Source: Rothia mucilaginosa
GTDB taxonomy: Bacteria > Actinomycetota > Actinomycetes > Actinomycetales > Micrococcaceae
DNA: 64,000 nucleotides
Assembly: GCF_001061665.1 (NCBI RefSeq)
Contig: NZ_JVSP01000002.1
Span: 277,177 to 341,176, forward strand
Direction of reading: 5' to 3'
The notes below the pieces were generated by a model. It searched no databases. It saw only the letters and a list, made by a program, of their open reading frames with translations, and had not been told where the DNA came from. Both the position numbers and the translations under genes were made by a program. Below, piece after piece: positions 37,380-46,257 of this stretch. The stretch's first letter is position 1. Each line of letters opens with the position of its first letter.

Positions 37380-39263
37380 ATGTGTGGAATCGTAGGATAT
37401 GTAGGTCTGGACACTGCTCCGGACGGTAACAAGTTTGACCACAACGCATACGATGTGGTCCTCGAAGGTCTGCGCCGCCAGGAATACCGCGGCTACGACT
37501 CTGCCGGCGTGGCACTGGTGTGCCCCGACGGTATCGAATTCCGTAAGAAGGCAGGCAAGCTCCTGAACCTCGAGAACGAGGTTAAGGAACACCCCCTGCC
37601 GGAATCCCAGATTGGTATCGGTCACACCCGTTGGGCAACCCACGGTGGACCCACCGACGTCAACGCTCACCCCCACGTTGTTGACAACGGCCGCCTCGCC
37701 GTCGTCCACAACGGTATTATCGAAAACTTTGCAGAACTGCGTGCTGAGCTGCTCGCCGAGGGCGTGGAGTTCACTTCTCAGACTGACACTGAGGTAGCCG
37801 CCGCAACTATCGCAAGCATCTACAACAAGCTCGGTACCGGTGACCTCACCGAGGCCGTGCGTATCGCCTCCAACCGCCTCGAGGGTGCCTTCACCATCCT
37901 GGCTATCCACGCCGACCACCCGGACCGTGTTGTGGCAACCCGCCGCAACTCTCCGCTGGTGATTGGCCTGGGCCGCAACGAGAACTTCCTCGGTTCGGAC
38001 GTCTCCGCGTTCATCGACTACACCAAGGAAGCCGTGGAGATGGGTCAGGACCAGATCGTGACCATCACCGCAACCGACTACTCGATTATCGACTTCGAGG
38101 GCAATCCCGCAGAGGGTAAGCCCTTCCACATCGAGTGGGACGCAGCCGCAGCCGAAAAGGGCGGCTACAACTCCTTCATGGAGAAGGAAATCCACGAGCA
38201 GCCGACCGCCGTTGAGCAGACCCTCATGGGCCGCCTCGACGAGAATGGTAATCTGACCCTCGACGAGCTGAACATCGACGACTCGGTGCTGCGCTCGATT
38301 GACAAGATCATCGTGGTTGCTTGCGGTACCGCCGCATACGCGGGCCAGGTGGCACGCTACGCCATCGAACACTGGTGCCGTATCCCCACCGAGGTTGAGC
38401 TCGCCCACGAGTTCCGCTACCGCGACCCGATCGTGAACGAGAAGACCCTGATTGTGGCCCTCTCGCAGTCTGGCGAAACCATGGACACCCTGATGGCCGT
38501 GCGCCACGCACGCGAACAGGGCGCAAAGGTTATCTCCATCTGCAACACCCACGGTTCGACCCTGCCCCGCGAATCCGACGCCGCGCTGTACACCCACGCC
38601 GGCCCCGAAATCGCAGTGGCCTCGACCAAGGCGTTCCTGGCACAGATTACCGCAGCATACCTGCTCGGCCTGTACCTGGCACAGTTGCGCGGCAACAAGT
38701 ACAAGGACGAGATTGCTTCGATCCTCTCTGAGCTGCAGCAGATGCCCGAGAAGATTCAGAAGGTCATCGACAACGACGCACCGGTTAAGGAACTGGGCGT
38801 CGAGATGAAGGATGCCTCCTCCGTCATCTTCCTCGGCCGCCACGTGGGCTTCCCCGTTGCTATGGAGGGTGCACTCAAGCTCAAGGAGATCACCTACATC
38901 CACGCTGAAGGCTTCGCCGCTGGCGAGCTCAAGCACGGCCCGATCGCTCTGATTGACGAGGGTCAGCCCGTGATTATTGTGGTTCCCTCCGCAAGCGGAC
39001 GCGACTCCCTGCACGGCAAGGTCGTCTCCAACATCCAGGAGGTGCGCGCTCGTGGCGCCTTCACCATCGTCATTGCTGAGGAAGGCGACGAGGCAGTCAA
39101 GCCCTACGCAGACCGCCTCATCACCGTCCCGGCATGCCCCTCGCTGCTGCAGCCCCTGCTGGCAACCGTGCCCCTGCAGATCTTCGCATGCGCACTGGCT
39201 GAAGCCAAGGGCCTGGACGTTGACCAGCCGCGTAACCTCGCAAAGTCAGTGACCGTGGAGTAA
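37380..39263 (+). CDS. glmS: Glutamine--fructose-6-phosphate aminotransferase (isomerising)
   Basis: GlmS, 627 aa, makes glucosamine-6-P from fructose-6-P and glutamine, the entry to UDP-GlcNAc. The N-terminal glutaminase begins MCGIVGYVG (catalytic Cys after Met) with GHTRWATHG; two SIS sugar-isomerase domains follow (VACGTAAYAGQVARYAIE; SQSGETMDT; FLGRHVGFPVAMEGALKLKE, written in parts; GELKHGPIALID). The C-terminus PRNLAKSVTVE is invariant. The first codon is the likely transcription start. Confidence 0.98.
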   Translation: MCGIVGYVGLDTAPDGNKFDHNAYDVVLEGLRRQEYRGYDSAGVALVCPDGIEFRKKAGKLLNLENEVKEHPLPESQIGIGHTRWATHGGPTDVNAHPHVVDNGRLAVVHNGIIENFAELRAELLAEGVEFTSQTDTEVAAATIASIYNKLGTGDLTEAVRIASNRLEGAFTILAIHADHPDRVVATRRNSPLVIGLGRNENFLGSDVSAFIDYTKEAVEMGQDQIVTITATDYSIIDFEGNPAEGKPFHIEWDAAAAEKGGYNSFMEKEIHEQPTAVEQTLMGRLDENGNLTLDELNIDDSVLRSIDKIIVVACGTAAYAGQVARYAIEHWCRIPTEVELAHEFRYRDPIVNEKTLIVALSQSGETMDTLMAVRHAREQGAKVISICNTHGSTLPRESDAALYTHAGPEIAVASTKAFLAQITAAYLLGLYLAQLRGNKYKDEIASILSELQQMPEKIQKVIDNDAPVKELGVEMKDASSVIFLGRHVGFPVAMEGALKLKEITYIHAEGFAAGELKHGPIALIDEGQPVIIVVPSASGRDSLHGKVVSNIQEVRARGAFTIVIAEEGDEAVKPYADRLITVPACPSLLQPLLATVPLQIFACALAEAKGLDVDQPRNLAKSVTVE

Positions 39264-39290
39264 TCACACGGTTCGAACGCTGTAACGCTT

Positions 39291-39334
39291 GGGCGGTGGT
39301 TGAGTTCCCTAGGGAACTCAACCACCGCCCTTTG
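39291..39334 (+). terminator. Terminator of glmS: 40-bp perfect palindrome
   Basis: Bases 39291-39330 form an exact 20+20 palindrome (left half GGGCGGTGGTTGAGTTCCCT) followed by TTTGCGTTT. It is an unusually long perfect stem. Confidence 0.93.
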
Positions 39335-39404
39335 CGTTTATCCGAAAGACGAGTACAAGACAACGCACAGAGCAACCGAACAGGAACATCAGGAGATTTG
39401 AAAC

Positions 39405-39454
39405 GCGTCATATTTGACGCTTAGCCGTACAGAAGCGTGGAAGCTCGCTAGACT
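39405..39454 (+). promoter_or_regulatory. acpS upstream region: small hairpin and candidate promoter
   Basis: GCGTCA-TATT-TGACGC (39405-39420) is a perfect dyad. CGTACA (39426-39431), 17 nt, TAGACT (39449-39454) may be the promoter of acpS-nnr. Confidence 0.35.
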
Positions 39455-39514
39455 TAAAACAAGAGAAGCCGCAACGACCGCGGCCGTAGTACCCGCCAAG
39501 GGAAGGTGTACCTC

Positions 39515-39955
39515 ATGATCATGGGAATCGGCGTAGATACCGTCAATATTGAGCGTTTCGAACGGATCATCACCGAAACGCCGGCCTTCGTACGCCGCAT
39601 TTTCACCCCCAACGAGCGAAGCCGTAACGTGCGTTCCCAAGCTGTGCGATTCGCCGCCAAGGAAGCCGTCGCCAAGGTTCTCGGAGCGCCCGCCGGGCTC
39701 AACTGGCAGGACTGCGAGGTCGCCACCGCCGAAAGCGGGCAGCCCTACCTCATCATTCGCGGTACTATCGCCGACCGCGCTCGAAAGCTCGGGATTAACC
39801 GCATCCACCTTTCACTCACCCACGATGAGCCCATGGCTATTGCCATCGCTACCGCAGAGTATCTGAGCGACGCCGAGCTGGAGCACCTGCGGAAGTTCAA
39901 CCCCGAAAGCTACCGGCTCAGCGTCATCACCGAAACCTCCGCTGACGAGGGGTAG
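39515..39955 (+). CDS. acpS: Holo-[acyl-carrier-protein] synthase
   Basis: AcpS, 146 aa, transfers phosphopantetheine from CoA to acyl carrier protein. The magnesium-site motifs GIGVDTVNIERF (about 3-14) and RFAAKEAVAKVLG (about 47-59) are present. ATG 39515 is preferred over GTG 39506 because GGAAGG (39501-39505) is then about 9 nt away. The C-terminus runs about 25 aa past the usual length. It probably shares an operon with nnr. Confidence 0.92.
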   Translation: MIMGIGVDTVNIERFERIITETPAFVRRIFTPNERSRNVRSQAVRFAAKEAVAKVLGAPAGLNWQDCEVATAESGQPYLIIRGTIADRARKLGINRIHLSLTHDEPMAIAIATAEYLSDAELEHLRKFNPESYRLSVITETSADEG

Positions 39956-40047
39956 AAGAGGATTCTTCGCGCCATCGTTTAGCCGCAGGTCCCACCCGCC
40001 GCGCCCCGCGACACCCCGGTCCATCCGCCGCCACTAAGGAGACAGCA

Positions 40048-41634
40048 ATGAAGCTTATCTACACCGCATCCCAGATTCGCGAAGCGGAAAAGCTCTACAT
40101 CGAGGCACCCGACTACGACGGCTACCTCATGCAGCGTGCCGCCGACGCGGTCGCTACCGAAGCCATTGGCCTGCTCGATGGCCGACAGGGAGCCTCCGTA
40201 CTCCTGCTCGTTGGCCCGGGCAACAACGGATCTGACACCGTTTACGCCGGCGCTCGGCTGAGCGCTAACGGGCACCGTGTGGACGCCGTGGTCTTCGAAC
40301 CCAGCGAAAAGAACCTAGAGCTTATCGCCCGTGAGGGCGGCGAAGGCACGCGGGTGCTCGACCCCGCCAAAGCCCTGGAACAGGTGAAGGAATACGACCT
40401 CATCATTGACGGCATCCTCGGAACTGGCTCGAGCGGGGCCGTGCGAGGAGAAGCGGGGGAGTTCCTGCGTACCCTGTGCGCAACCCAGAAGAAGGGCCGC
40501 CTCGGCCGAGTGCTTGCCGTTGACACCCCCTCTGGTATCGACAACAACCGAGGGACCGTTCACGAACCCGTTCTGCGCGCTGACCGCACCGTCACCTTCA
40601 TCGGCCGTAAGCTACCGCTCGGAACCGTTCACAGCGAGCACGCCGGCGACGTTAAGCTCTACACCCTGGGTGTGCCGGAAGCCCTCAACCGCTTCAAGCC
40701 CGCCATGCGCGTCATGGAACGACAAGACTTCCGCGATACCCTCGAGGTCCCCAACGCCCACTCTCATAAGTACACCCGCGGGGTGCTCGGTATGCTCACC
40801 GGAAGCCTCGAGTACCCGGGGGCGGCCCTGATGAGCGTGCGCGCCGCGCTCAATTGCGGCGTGGGTATGGTACGTTTTGGCGCGAACTCCCACGAGCTAC
40901 GCCAGCTCATGATTGCCCACAACCCCGAGGCCGTCTACTTCTCCGGAACCCCCGCAGTGCAGCGGGTGACCGTATGGGCCGGTGGCTCCGGATCCGGCCA
41001 CGACTCGCTGGATAAGAACCGCTACCTACTGCACGCGCCGGAGCCGGCCATCCTGGATGCAGGTGCCTGCGACCTGGCCGCTGAATACCTGGCCACCGGT
41101 AAGCGCCTCGGACCCCACAAGATTCTGACCCCGCACGCCGGCGAGCTTGAACGCTTCCTGCGCATCGTGCACGAGGTTGCTCCCAGCGATTGGGAAGCTC
41201 ATCTGGGGGATGCCATCGTGCCCAGCCGCCGCGATATCGACGCTGAACCCTTCCGCTGGGCGCGTGCCGCCTCCGAGCTCTCCGGCGCAACCGTCATGCT
41301 CAAGGGCGGATACACGATTATCGCGGCCCCCAACGGCGCCACCTACAGCGTGGCCGGCGGAACCCCCTGGCTGGCCACCGCCGGTAGCGGAGATACCCTA
41401 ACCGGTATCTACGGCGCTCTGCTGGCCCAAACCATTGCAGTGCTCAACGCCGGCGACGAGCCCATCGAGGTGTGCACCTACTCTGCAGTGGGCGCCCTCG
41501 CCGTCTACCTGCACGGTCAGGCCGCCCGAGCCAGCGTCACCGGAAATACCGCAGACCCCCTGGATGGGCCCGCACCTGCCACTCGAGTGGCTCAGATGTT
41601 GCCGGAGGTAATCGCACGACTCCTCGCGGATTAG
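40048..41634 (+). CDS. nnr: Bifunctional NAD(P)H-hydrate epimerase / dehydratase
   Basis: The 528-aa protein repairs hydrated NAD(P)H. The N-terminal YjeF epimerase domain (to about 215) has LLVGPGNNGSDTVYAGARL and IDGILGTGSSGAVRG. The C-terminal ADP-dependent dehydratase has HKYTRGVLGMLTGS, ILTPHAGELERFL and the catalytic GSGDTLTGIYGALLAQ. AAGGAG stands 8 nt ahead of the ATG. Linkage to acpS is common in bacteria. Confidence 0.94.
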   Translation: MKLIYTASQIREAEKLYIEAPDYDGYLMQRAADAVATEAIGLLDGRQGASVLLLVGPGNNGSDTVYAGARLSANGHRVDAVVFEPSEKNLELIAREGGEGTRVLDPAKALEQVKEYDLIIDGILGTGSSGAVRGEAGEFLRTLCATQKKGRLGRVLAVDTPSGIDNNRGTVHEPVLRADRTVTFIGRKLPLGTVHSEHAGDVKLYTLGVPEALNRFKPAMRVMERQDFRDTLEVPNAHSHKYTRGVLGMLTGSLEYPGAALMSVRAALNCGVGMVRFGANSHELRQLMIAHNPEAVYFSGTPAVQRVTVWAGGSGSGHDSLDKNRYLLHAPEPAILDAGACDLAAEYLATGKRLGPHKILTPHAGELERFLRIVHEVAPSDWEAHLGDAIVPSRRDIDAEPFRWARAASELSGATVMLKGGYTIIAAPNGATYSVAGGTPWLATAGSGDTLTGIYGALLAQTIAVLNAGDEPIEVCTYSAVGALAVYLHGQAARASVTGNTADPLDGPAPATRVAQMLPEVIARLLAD

Positions 41635-41712
41635 GGAAAGAATCTCCCGCGCGGCCCACTGCCTAAACGATTGAGGCTTTCAATCGCAGCATGAATACGG
41701 CAGATAAACGCA

Positions 41713-41747
41713 GAAGGGGCGTGAACCCAACGGGTTCACGCCCCTTC
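41713..41747. terminator. Terminator between nnr and the glycosyltransferase-type gene
   Basis: A perfect 16-bp stem (41713-41728 with 41732-41747, core GAAGGGGCGTGAACCC) with a 3-nt loop lies between converging genes and can serve both. Confidence 0.85.
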
Positions 41748-41817
41748 GACGCATTTACGTATCGGCGTGCGATGCTCGAGATGCCTGTGCCGGGACAACC
41801 TTTCTAGAGCGGCATAC

Positions 41818-41841
41818 ACGCCGGTGGGAAAACCCCGGCGT
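41818..41841 (-). terminator. Hairpin at the end of the leftward gene
   Basis: ACGCCGG and CCGGCGT flank TGGGAAAACC, just past the minus-strand stop at 41845. Confidence 0.5.
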
Positions 41842-41844
41842 ATC

Positions 41845-43413
41845 TTAGTACGCGCCCTCCTTCGCAAAGACCGCACGAACGGTGCGCAGGAGAATGATGA
41901 AGTCGCCGGTCAGCGACCAGTTCTCAACGTAGTAGAGGTCCAGGCGAACCGACTCTTCCCAAGAGAGGTCGCTACGACCCGACACCTGCCACAGGCCCGT
42001 AATACCGGGCTTCACCAGCAGGCGACGGTACGCAATGTCCTCGTACTGCTCGACCTCTTCCACCAGCGGCGGGCGGGGGCCCACCAGCGACATATCGCCG
42101 ATGAACACGTTCCACAGCTGGGGCAGCTCGTCAATCGAGTACTTGCGGATGAACTTACCAATAGGGGTAATACGCGGGTCATCCTTCATCTTGAAGAGCA
42201 CGCCGTTACCCTCGTTTTGCGCCATGAGACGCTTCTTAACCTCTTCCGCATCGGTGCGCATGGAACGGAACTTCACCATCTTGAACAGCTCACCGTTCAG
42301 ACCCACACGACTCTGCAGGAAGAAGACCGGGCCACCATCACGCTTAACCAGCAGAGCAACCACCAGGAACAGCGGGGACAGCAGAATCAGACCCAGGCCC
42401 GAAGCAATGACGTCCACGGAGCGCTTGAAGAAGGCCGACAAGCCGGTGATGCGCGGGGTCGACACGTGCACCAGCGGCAGGCCGTTCAGCGGCTGCATGT
42501 GCATACGGGGGCCGGCGATATCGGTCGTAGCGGGAGCCATAATCAGTGAGATGTGGGCGTCCGCGAGCTTCCAACCCAGCAGGCGAACCTGATCCGGGCT
42601 CAAGTGGTGACCATTCGTAACAGCAACCATGTGAATATCGTTCTCGCGGATAGCATCCATAATATCGGCCGGGGAGGTGCTGTAACCGAGCACCGGAATC
42701 GGAGCGCCGGCCACGGTGGTGCCGGGGGTGAAACCGGGCAGATAGAACGCTGCGGGGGAGAGGCCGGAAGCAACCACGCCCTCCAGGTTCTTATACAGGT
42801 GCTGACCGGTCGTCACATCGGAAATAATCATGACGCGGGTTAGCGCGCGACCGCGGATACGGGAACGCACCAGGCCCTGACGAATCATCCAACGTTCGAT
42901 GAGCAGGAAGAGAAGGCCCAGCGGGTAAGCAATCAGCAAGTACATGCGGGTGACGTCAACCTTGAGGAAGAACGCCAGAATAATAAGCCCGCAGAAGAAA
43001 TAGGTAGTACCGCGAGTGATGAGGCGGTACTCCTCGGTGCCGAAGCCCATGATGCGCAGGCTACGAGAGCCATTGAGCTGGAGGATAACCCACCAGCCGA
43101 GAATCATGCCGACGCCCAGGAAAATGTAATCCAGAGCGGGCACTCGGCCGTCCAGAACGTTAATGGGCCAGACATTCACGTAGGGCAGGTCTGCGTTTTC
43201 TAGGCCGAAGCGAATAAGGTGGGCAGCGAGAACCGCCAGGGTGATGGATGCAAAATCACCCAGGTAGAGGGCACGCTGAACCTTTGGGTGCCAGCTTCGC
43301 TTAACAACGAAGTCCGCACCCCACATTTTTTTGAGACGATCTTGTACTTTCAACGGTGTAATCTTCCCCGGAAATTTGTCCTGTGCTGCGGACAGAGAGC
43401 GGCGAATAGGCAC
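41845..43413 (-). CDS. Polyprenyl glycosylphosphotransferase (WbaP/CpsE-like)
   Basis: The 522-aa membrane enzyme starts cell-surface polysaccharide repeat units by moving a sugar-1-P to undecaprenyl phosphate. Four or five helices occupy about 40-190, a Rossmann-like region about 195-320, and the catalytic domain follows: a membrane helix (IASGLGLILLSPLFLVVALL), FFLQSRVGLNGELFKMVKFR, RKYSIDELPQLWNVFIGDMS, LVGPRPP and KPGITGLWQVSGRS. GTG 43413 follows AGGGG by 5 nt; TTG 43437 would add eight residues but lacks a ribosome-binding site. No other polysaccharide genes adjoin it, so the polymer is unknown. Confidence 0.9.
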   Translation of the reverse strand: MPIRRSLSAAQDKFPGKITPLKVQDRLKKMWGADFVVKRSWHPKVQRALYLGDFASITLAVLAAHLIRFGLENADLPYVNVWPINVLDGRVPALDYIFLGVGMILGWWVILQLNGSRSLRIMGFGTEEYRLITRGTTYFFCGLIILAFFLKVDVTRMYLLIAYPLGLLFLLIERWMIRQGLVRSRIRGRALTRVMIISDVTTGQHLYKNLEGVVASGLSPAAFYLPGFTPGTTVAGAPIPVLGYSTSPADIMDAIRENDIHMVAVTNGHHLSPDQVRLLGWKLADAHISLIMAPATTDIAGPRMHMQPLNGLPLVHVSTPRITGLSAFFKRSVDVIASGLGLILLSPLFLVVALLVKRDGGPVFFLQSRVGLNGELFKMVKFRSMRTDAEEVKKRLMAQNEGNGVLFKMKDDPRITPIGKFIRKYSIDELPQLWNVFIGDMSLVGPRPPLVEEVEQYEDIAYRRLLVKPGITGLWQVSGRSDLSWEESVRLDLYYVENWSLTGDFIILLRTVRAVFAKEGAY

Positions 43414-43672
43414 ATTTACCCCTAAATATCGGTGCAAGGAGCCGTATTCTTATCTTTGTCTGTTGAATGAGTGAACAGTAACCGTGCTGAGTAAACAATG
43501 GCAGGGATTACGGTAAAGGCGCTGGTGAGGCGCCTAATGGAGCGTTATATCGAGCAAGAAGCACAATAACGTGTTCCGTAAACTATTCTACGGGTTTATG
43601 GGTCTTCCGTCCCGAAGAACGATAGCGATATCTGTCGCCTATAGTGATGAAATCAATCACAGAGGGTGAAAG

Positions 43673-43783
43673 ATGTATAAGCTTTCTCGACTAGGAGATA
43701 ACCGAATGATGGGCGCTATATTTGGCACCCGCGTGCATCTTTCCGGGGGGTCTCAGAACAGCGTAAAAGCCCGTCCGCGGTAG
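43673..43783 (+). CDS. Possible small ORF, 36 aa
   Basis: ATG 43673 follows GAGGGTGAAAG and opens a frame MYKLSRLGDNRMMGAIFGTR and 16 more residues to TAG. TATAGT (43640-43645) upstream is a -10 match without a -35. No family is recognised and it may be chance. Confidence 0.2.
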   Translation: MYKLSRLGDNRMMGAIFGTRVHLSGGSQNSVKARPR

Positions 43784-43811
43784 GTCGGGTACGAGGAATA
43801 GTGACAATAAA

Positions 43812-43859
43812 CGATACCCCGGACCTCGCGAGGCGGGAACCTGCGAATCCGGGGTATCG
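43812..43859 (-). terminator. Terminator of the mshA-phosphatase unit
   Basis: CGATACCCCGGA (43812-43823) pairs exactly with TCCGGGGTATCG (43848-43859). Inside lies a CCTCGCGAGG palindrome. Read leftward it is followed by TTTATTGTC. Confidence 0.8.
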
Positions 43860-43917
43860 AGTTACACACGGCAGCCCGATCAGCGGGGTAAACCATGATG
43901 AAAACGGCGAGAACCTA

Positions 43918-44700
43918 CTAGGGGCGCTCGAGGCCCGCGCGGTCTAGGATGAAATCAATCATCGGCTCGTAACGGCGCGGCGGGACGTTATCGTCCATCG
44001 GCACGCACACCGGCAGATCCCCCTGCTCCGCGGCCACGAACAGGCCCGGATCGTTACAATCGGCGATACCAATCGTCAGCAGCTTGCGAGTCGACGAGGC
44101 GTAGCCGGCCATGCCGTGATCGGAAACCACCAGATCGGGGACCACGCCGCGGGCCTGCAACTGATCCAGGGCGATGCGCATCGGGCCGGGGAAGTGCGTG
44201 TGCTGCAGATTGCCGTACTGCTCGAACATCACGACGTCCATAATCTGGCGGACATCGCCGTCCAGAAAACGCTCGCCCTCCTCAATCTGAAGGACCTCGG
44301 CACCCGCGGCACGGGCCGCCGCGGCCAGCACCGCATAAATTGGGAAGAGTCCCGCCGGGTGACCGGTCGCAAACAGGATACGGGAGCCGGAGCGCACCGC
44401 ATCACCGAAGATACGGGCGTACTCCTCCAGGGCGCTGATGCACTGCTCCGCACCGATCGTGTCCTGGCCGTGTGTGTGGGAGCGGTCGGGGTTCAGACCG
44501 GCGCGGCGAACCATCACCTCAAACACAGAGTCGTAGTCCCAATCGCGGGTCCACTGCACGCCAAACTCGAGGTGCTCGTTGCCGTCAAGGAAACCCTGAA
44601 TATGGTCCAGGTTGTTTTCGCGGGGGGTTGCCACCTCGCCGGTAATGCGGGCGGAGTCCAGGTAAGCGGCGAATTCATCGCGGCTCATGGAAAAGGACAT
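43918..44700 (-). CDS. Phosphatase-like protein beside mshA
   Basis: The 260-aa protein has no signal peptide. It resembles actinobacterial proteins usually annotated just 'phosphatase'. Visible conserved-looking blocks are ILFATGHPAGLFPIYAVLAA (about 105-124), LVVSDHGMAGYASSTRKLL (about 193-211) and CNDPGLFVAAEQGDLPVCVP, with MDDNVPPRRYEPM near the end. I cannot identify the nucleophile. AAAGGAG precedes the ATG. It lies 65 nt downstream of mshA on the same strand and is probably co-transcribed, which makes it a candidate for the dephosphorylation step that follows MshA in mycothiol synthesis; that is inference only. Confidence 0.75.
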   Translation of the reverse strand: MSFSMSRDEFAAYLDSARITGEVATPRENNLDHIQGFLDGNEHLEFGVQWTRDWDYDSVFEVMVRRAGLNPDRSHTHGQDTIGAEQCISALEEYARIFGDAVRSGSRILFATGHPAGLFPIYAVLAAAARAAGAEVLQIEEGERFLDGDVRQIMDVVMFEQYGNLQHTHFPGPMRIALDQLQARGVVPDLVVSDHGMAGYASSTRKLLTIGIADCNDPGLFVAAEQGDLPVCVPMDDNVPPRRYEPMIDFILDRAGLERP

Positions 44701-44765
44701 GAAAGCTCCTTTGGGGAATTGGTGGAAGTAGAAAAGTCGAGGGTGATGTAAGCTTCGCGAAGCGG

Positions 44766-46103
44766 CTATGTTTCAGCGGGCCGAGGCACCGGCACAGCGG
44801 TCTCGTAGACGTCCAGAGTCTTGCGGGCCGTGGATTCCCAGCTCATCGAACGGGCGCGGGCCGCCGCGTTCGCCCCCAGGGAGTGGCGCAGGTACGGGGC
44901 GCGCACGAGGCGTTCGATAGCCACCGCCCAGCGTTCGGCGGTGCGGGGCGCCACAAGCAGACCCGTACGGTGGTTTTCCACGGCAAAACGCAGGCCGTCA
45001 ACGTCGGAGGCGAGGACCGCCGCACCGCAGGCCTGCGCCTCCAGAGCGACCAGGCCAAAGGTCTCAGACGAGGAAGGGCAGGCCACGATGTCGGCACTGC
45101 GGAAGATGCGGGCGAGCTCCTCCGGCGGTACCGGATCCTTCAGTCGAACCTGATCGGCGAGGCCGAGCTCGGCGGCGCGCTCCAGCAGACGCTGCTCGTA
45201 GTCCGACTCGGAACGGCCAATAATATCGAGCTCCACCTGGAGGTCACGGGGGAGCAGGGCGAGCGCCTCCACGAGCAGGTGCGGCCCCTTCAACGGCTGG
45301 GGTCGGCCGGCAAACACGATGCGGCACCGGGTCTCGGAGGTGTCGTGATCGGGGTGAACGCCGGGGAGCGGGCGGAAGATGTCGGTATCAACTCCCGGGG
45401 TGATAATGCTGATTCGCCCGGAGAGGCTGGGGTGGCTTTGCACCAGTTCCTCGGCCTCCAGCGGGGTGTTCACAATGTACCCGTCCACGAAGGCCGGTAG
45501 CCGGTTCTCGATGCTGTGGCGAATACGCGGTTCGGCGGGTTCGCCCGGGCCGCGCCGCGCATCCTTAGCGGCCGCGGTGGTGTGCGGGGTGAAGAAAATT
45601 GCGACGGCCCTGGTCGAGAGGCGATGCTCGCCGGAACCATCGGAGCTGCCGGAGCCGTCGGCTCCGTCGGGAACCCGCCCGGGAAAGAGCCTGCGGCTCC
45701 ACGCGCCCTCTGCCTGCACCGCAGCCCAGCCGGAGAGCCAATAGTGCGCGTGAATCACATCGGGAACATTCATGGCCTGGGTGACGCAGGATTGGGCGAA
45801 GTCCTCCAGGTATTCGGCAAGGTCATTCTTTGTCGCTTCGCGCGCCGCGGGAACGTCAATGTAGTGACGTACCAGGCGCGAACCCCACTCGGGGTCCTCG
45901 ACGTGCGCCCGTTCGGGAGCCTGCGGGGTGCGGTTCAGCGTAAAAACCTCGACCTTCAGCTGAGGATTGATGGTGAGCATGGCCCGCACGGACTGCGCGA
46001 TGTAGACGTTCATGCCGCCCGCATCCCCGCTACCGGGCTGTGCAAAGGGGTCGGTGTGCATAGAGTACACGTGAACCGTTCGGACTGCCTCGGGGCTACT
46101 CAT
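44766..46103 (-). CDS. mshA: D-inositol-3-phosphate glycosyltransferase (mycothiol synthesis)
   Basis: MshA, 445 aa, joins GlcNAc from UDP-GlcNAc to inositol-3-P, the first committed step to mycothiol. The GT4 fold shows TVHVYSMHTDPFAQPGSGDA followed by GGMNVYI, DVIHAHYWLSG, ITPGVDTDIFRP, FAGRPQPLKGPHLLVEALAL and SSSETFGLVALEAQACGAAV. The ATG at 46103 follows GAGGAAAG; a longer frame adds ten residues with no support. An acidic/Ser-Gly insertion (about 140-165) interrupts the N-terminal domain. Confidence 0.93.
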   Translation of the reverse strand: MSSPEAVRTVHVYSMHTDPFAQPGSGDAGGMNVYIAQSVRAMLTINPQLKVEVFTLNRTPQAPERAHVEDPEWGSRLVRHYIDVPAAREATKNDLAEYLEDFAQSCVTQAMNVPDVIHAHYWLSGWAAVQAEGAWSRRLFPGRVPDGADGSGSSDGSGEHRLSTRAVAIFFTPHTTAAAKDARRGPGEPAEPRIRHSIENRLPAFVDGYIVNTPLEAEELVQSHPSLSGRISIITPGVDTDIFRPLPGVHPDHDTSETRCRIVFAGRPQPLKGPHLLVEALALLPRDLQVELDIIGRSESDYEQRLLERAAELGLADQVRLKDPVPPEELARIFRSADIVACPSSSETFGLVALEAQACGAAVLASDVDGLRFAVENHRTGLLVAPRTAERWAVAIERLVRAPYLRHSLGANAAARARSMSWESTARKTLDVYETAVPVPRPAET

Positions 46104-46257
46104 CGACGCTTTCCTCTCTATAGCACAGCGCAAAGACCTACCCGCCTAGTGTATCGCGACAGGACTTTCGCACGTCGGGAGGTCTAGAATTTAGTACAGA
46201 CTAGCCGCCTCACGGCGGCCCACGAAAGAACCCACCACGAGAAAGACCTCGACGGAC
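46104..46257. promoter_or_regulatory. Divergent mshA / alr promoter region
   Basis: Toward alr, TAGAAT (46185-46190) is a good -10 with a weak -35. Toward mshA, TACACT (minus strand, about 46152) is a candidate. A hairpin GCCGCC-TCAC-GGCGGC lies at 46204-46219 in the alr leader. Confidence 0.4.

Larger units (their letters stand above)
43414..43917. other. Gap with possible 36-aa ORF
   Basis: This 504-nt gap carries the promoter region of the leftward transferase gene (none clearly readable). It also contains a short rightward frame at 43673-43783 and the terminator at 43812-43859. Confidence 0.5.
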
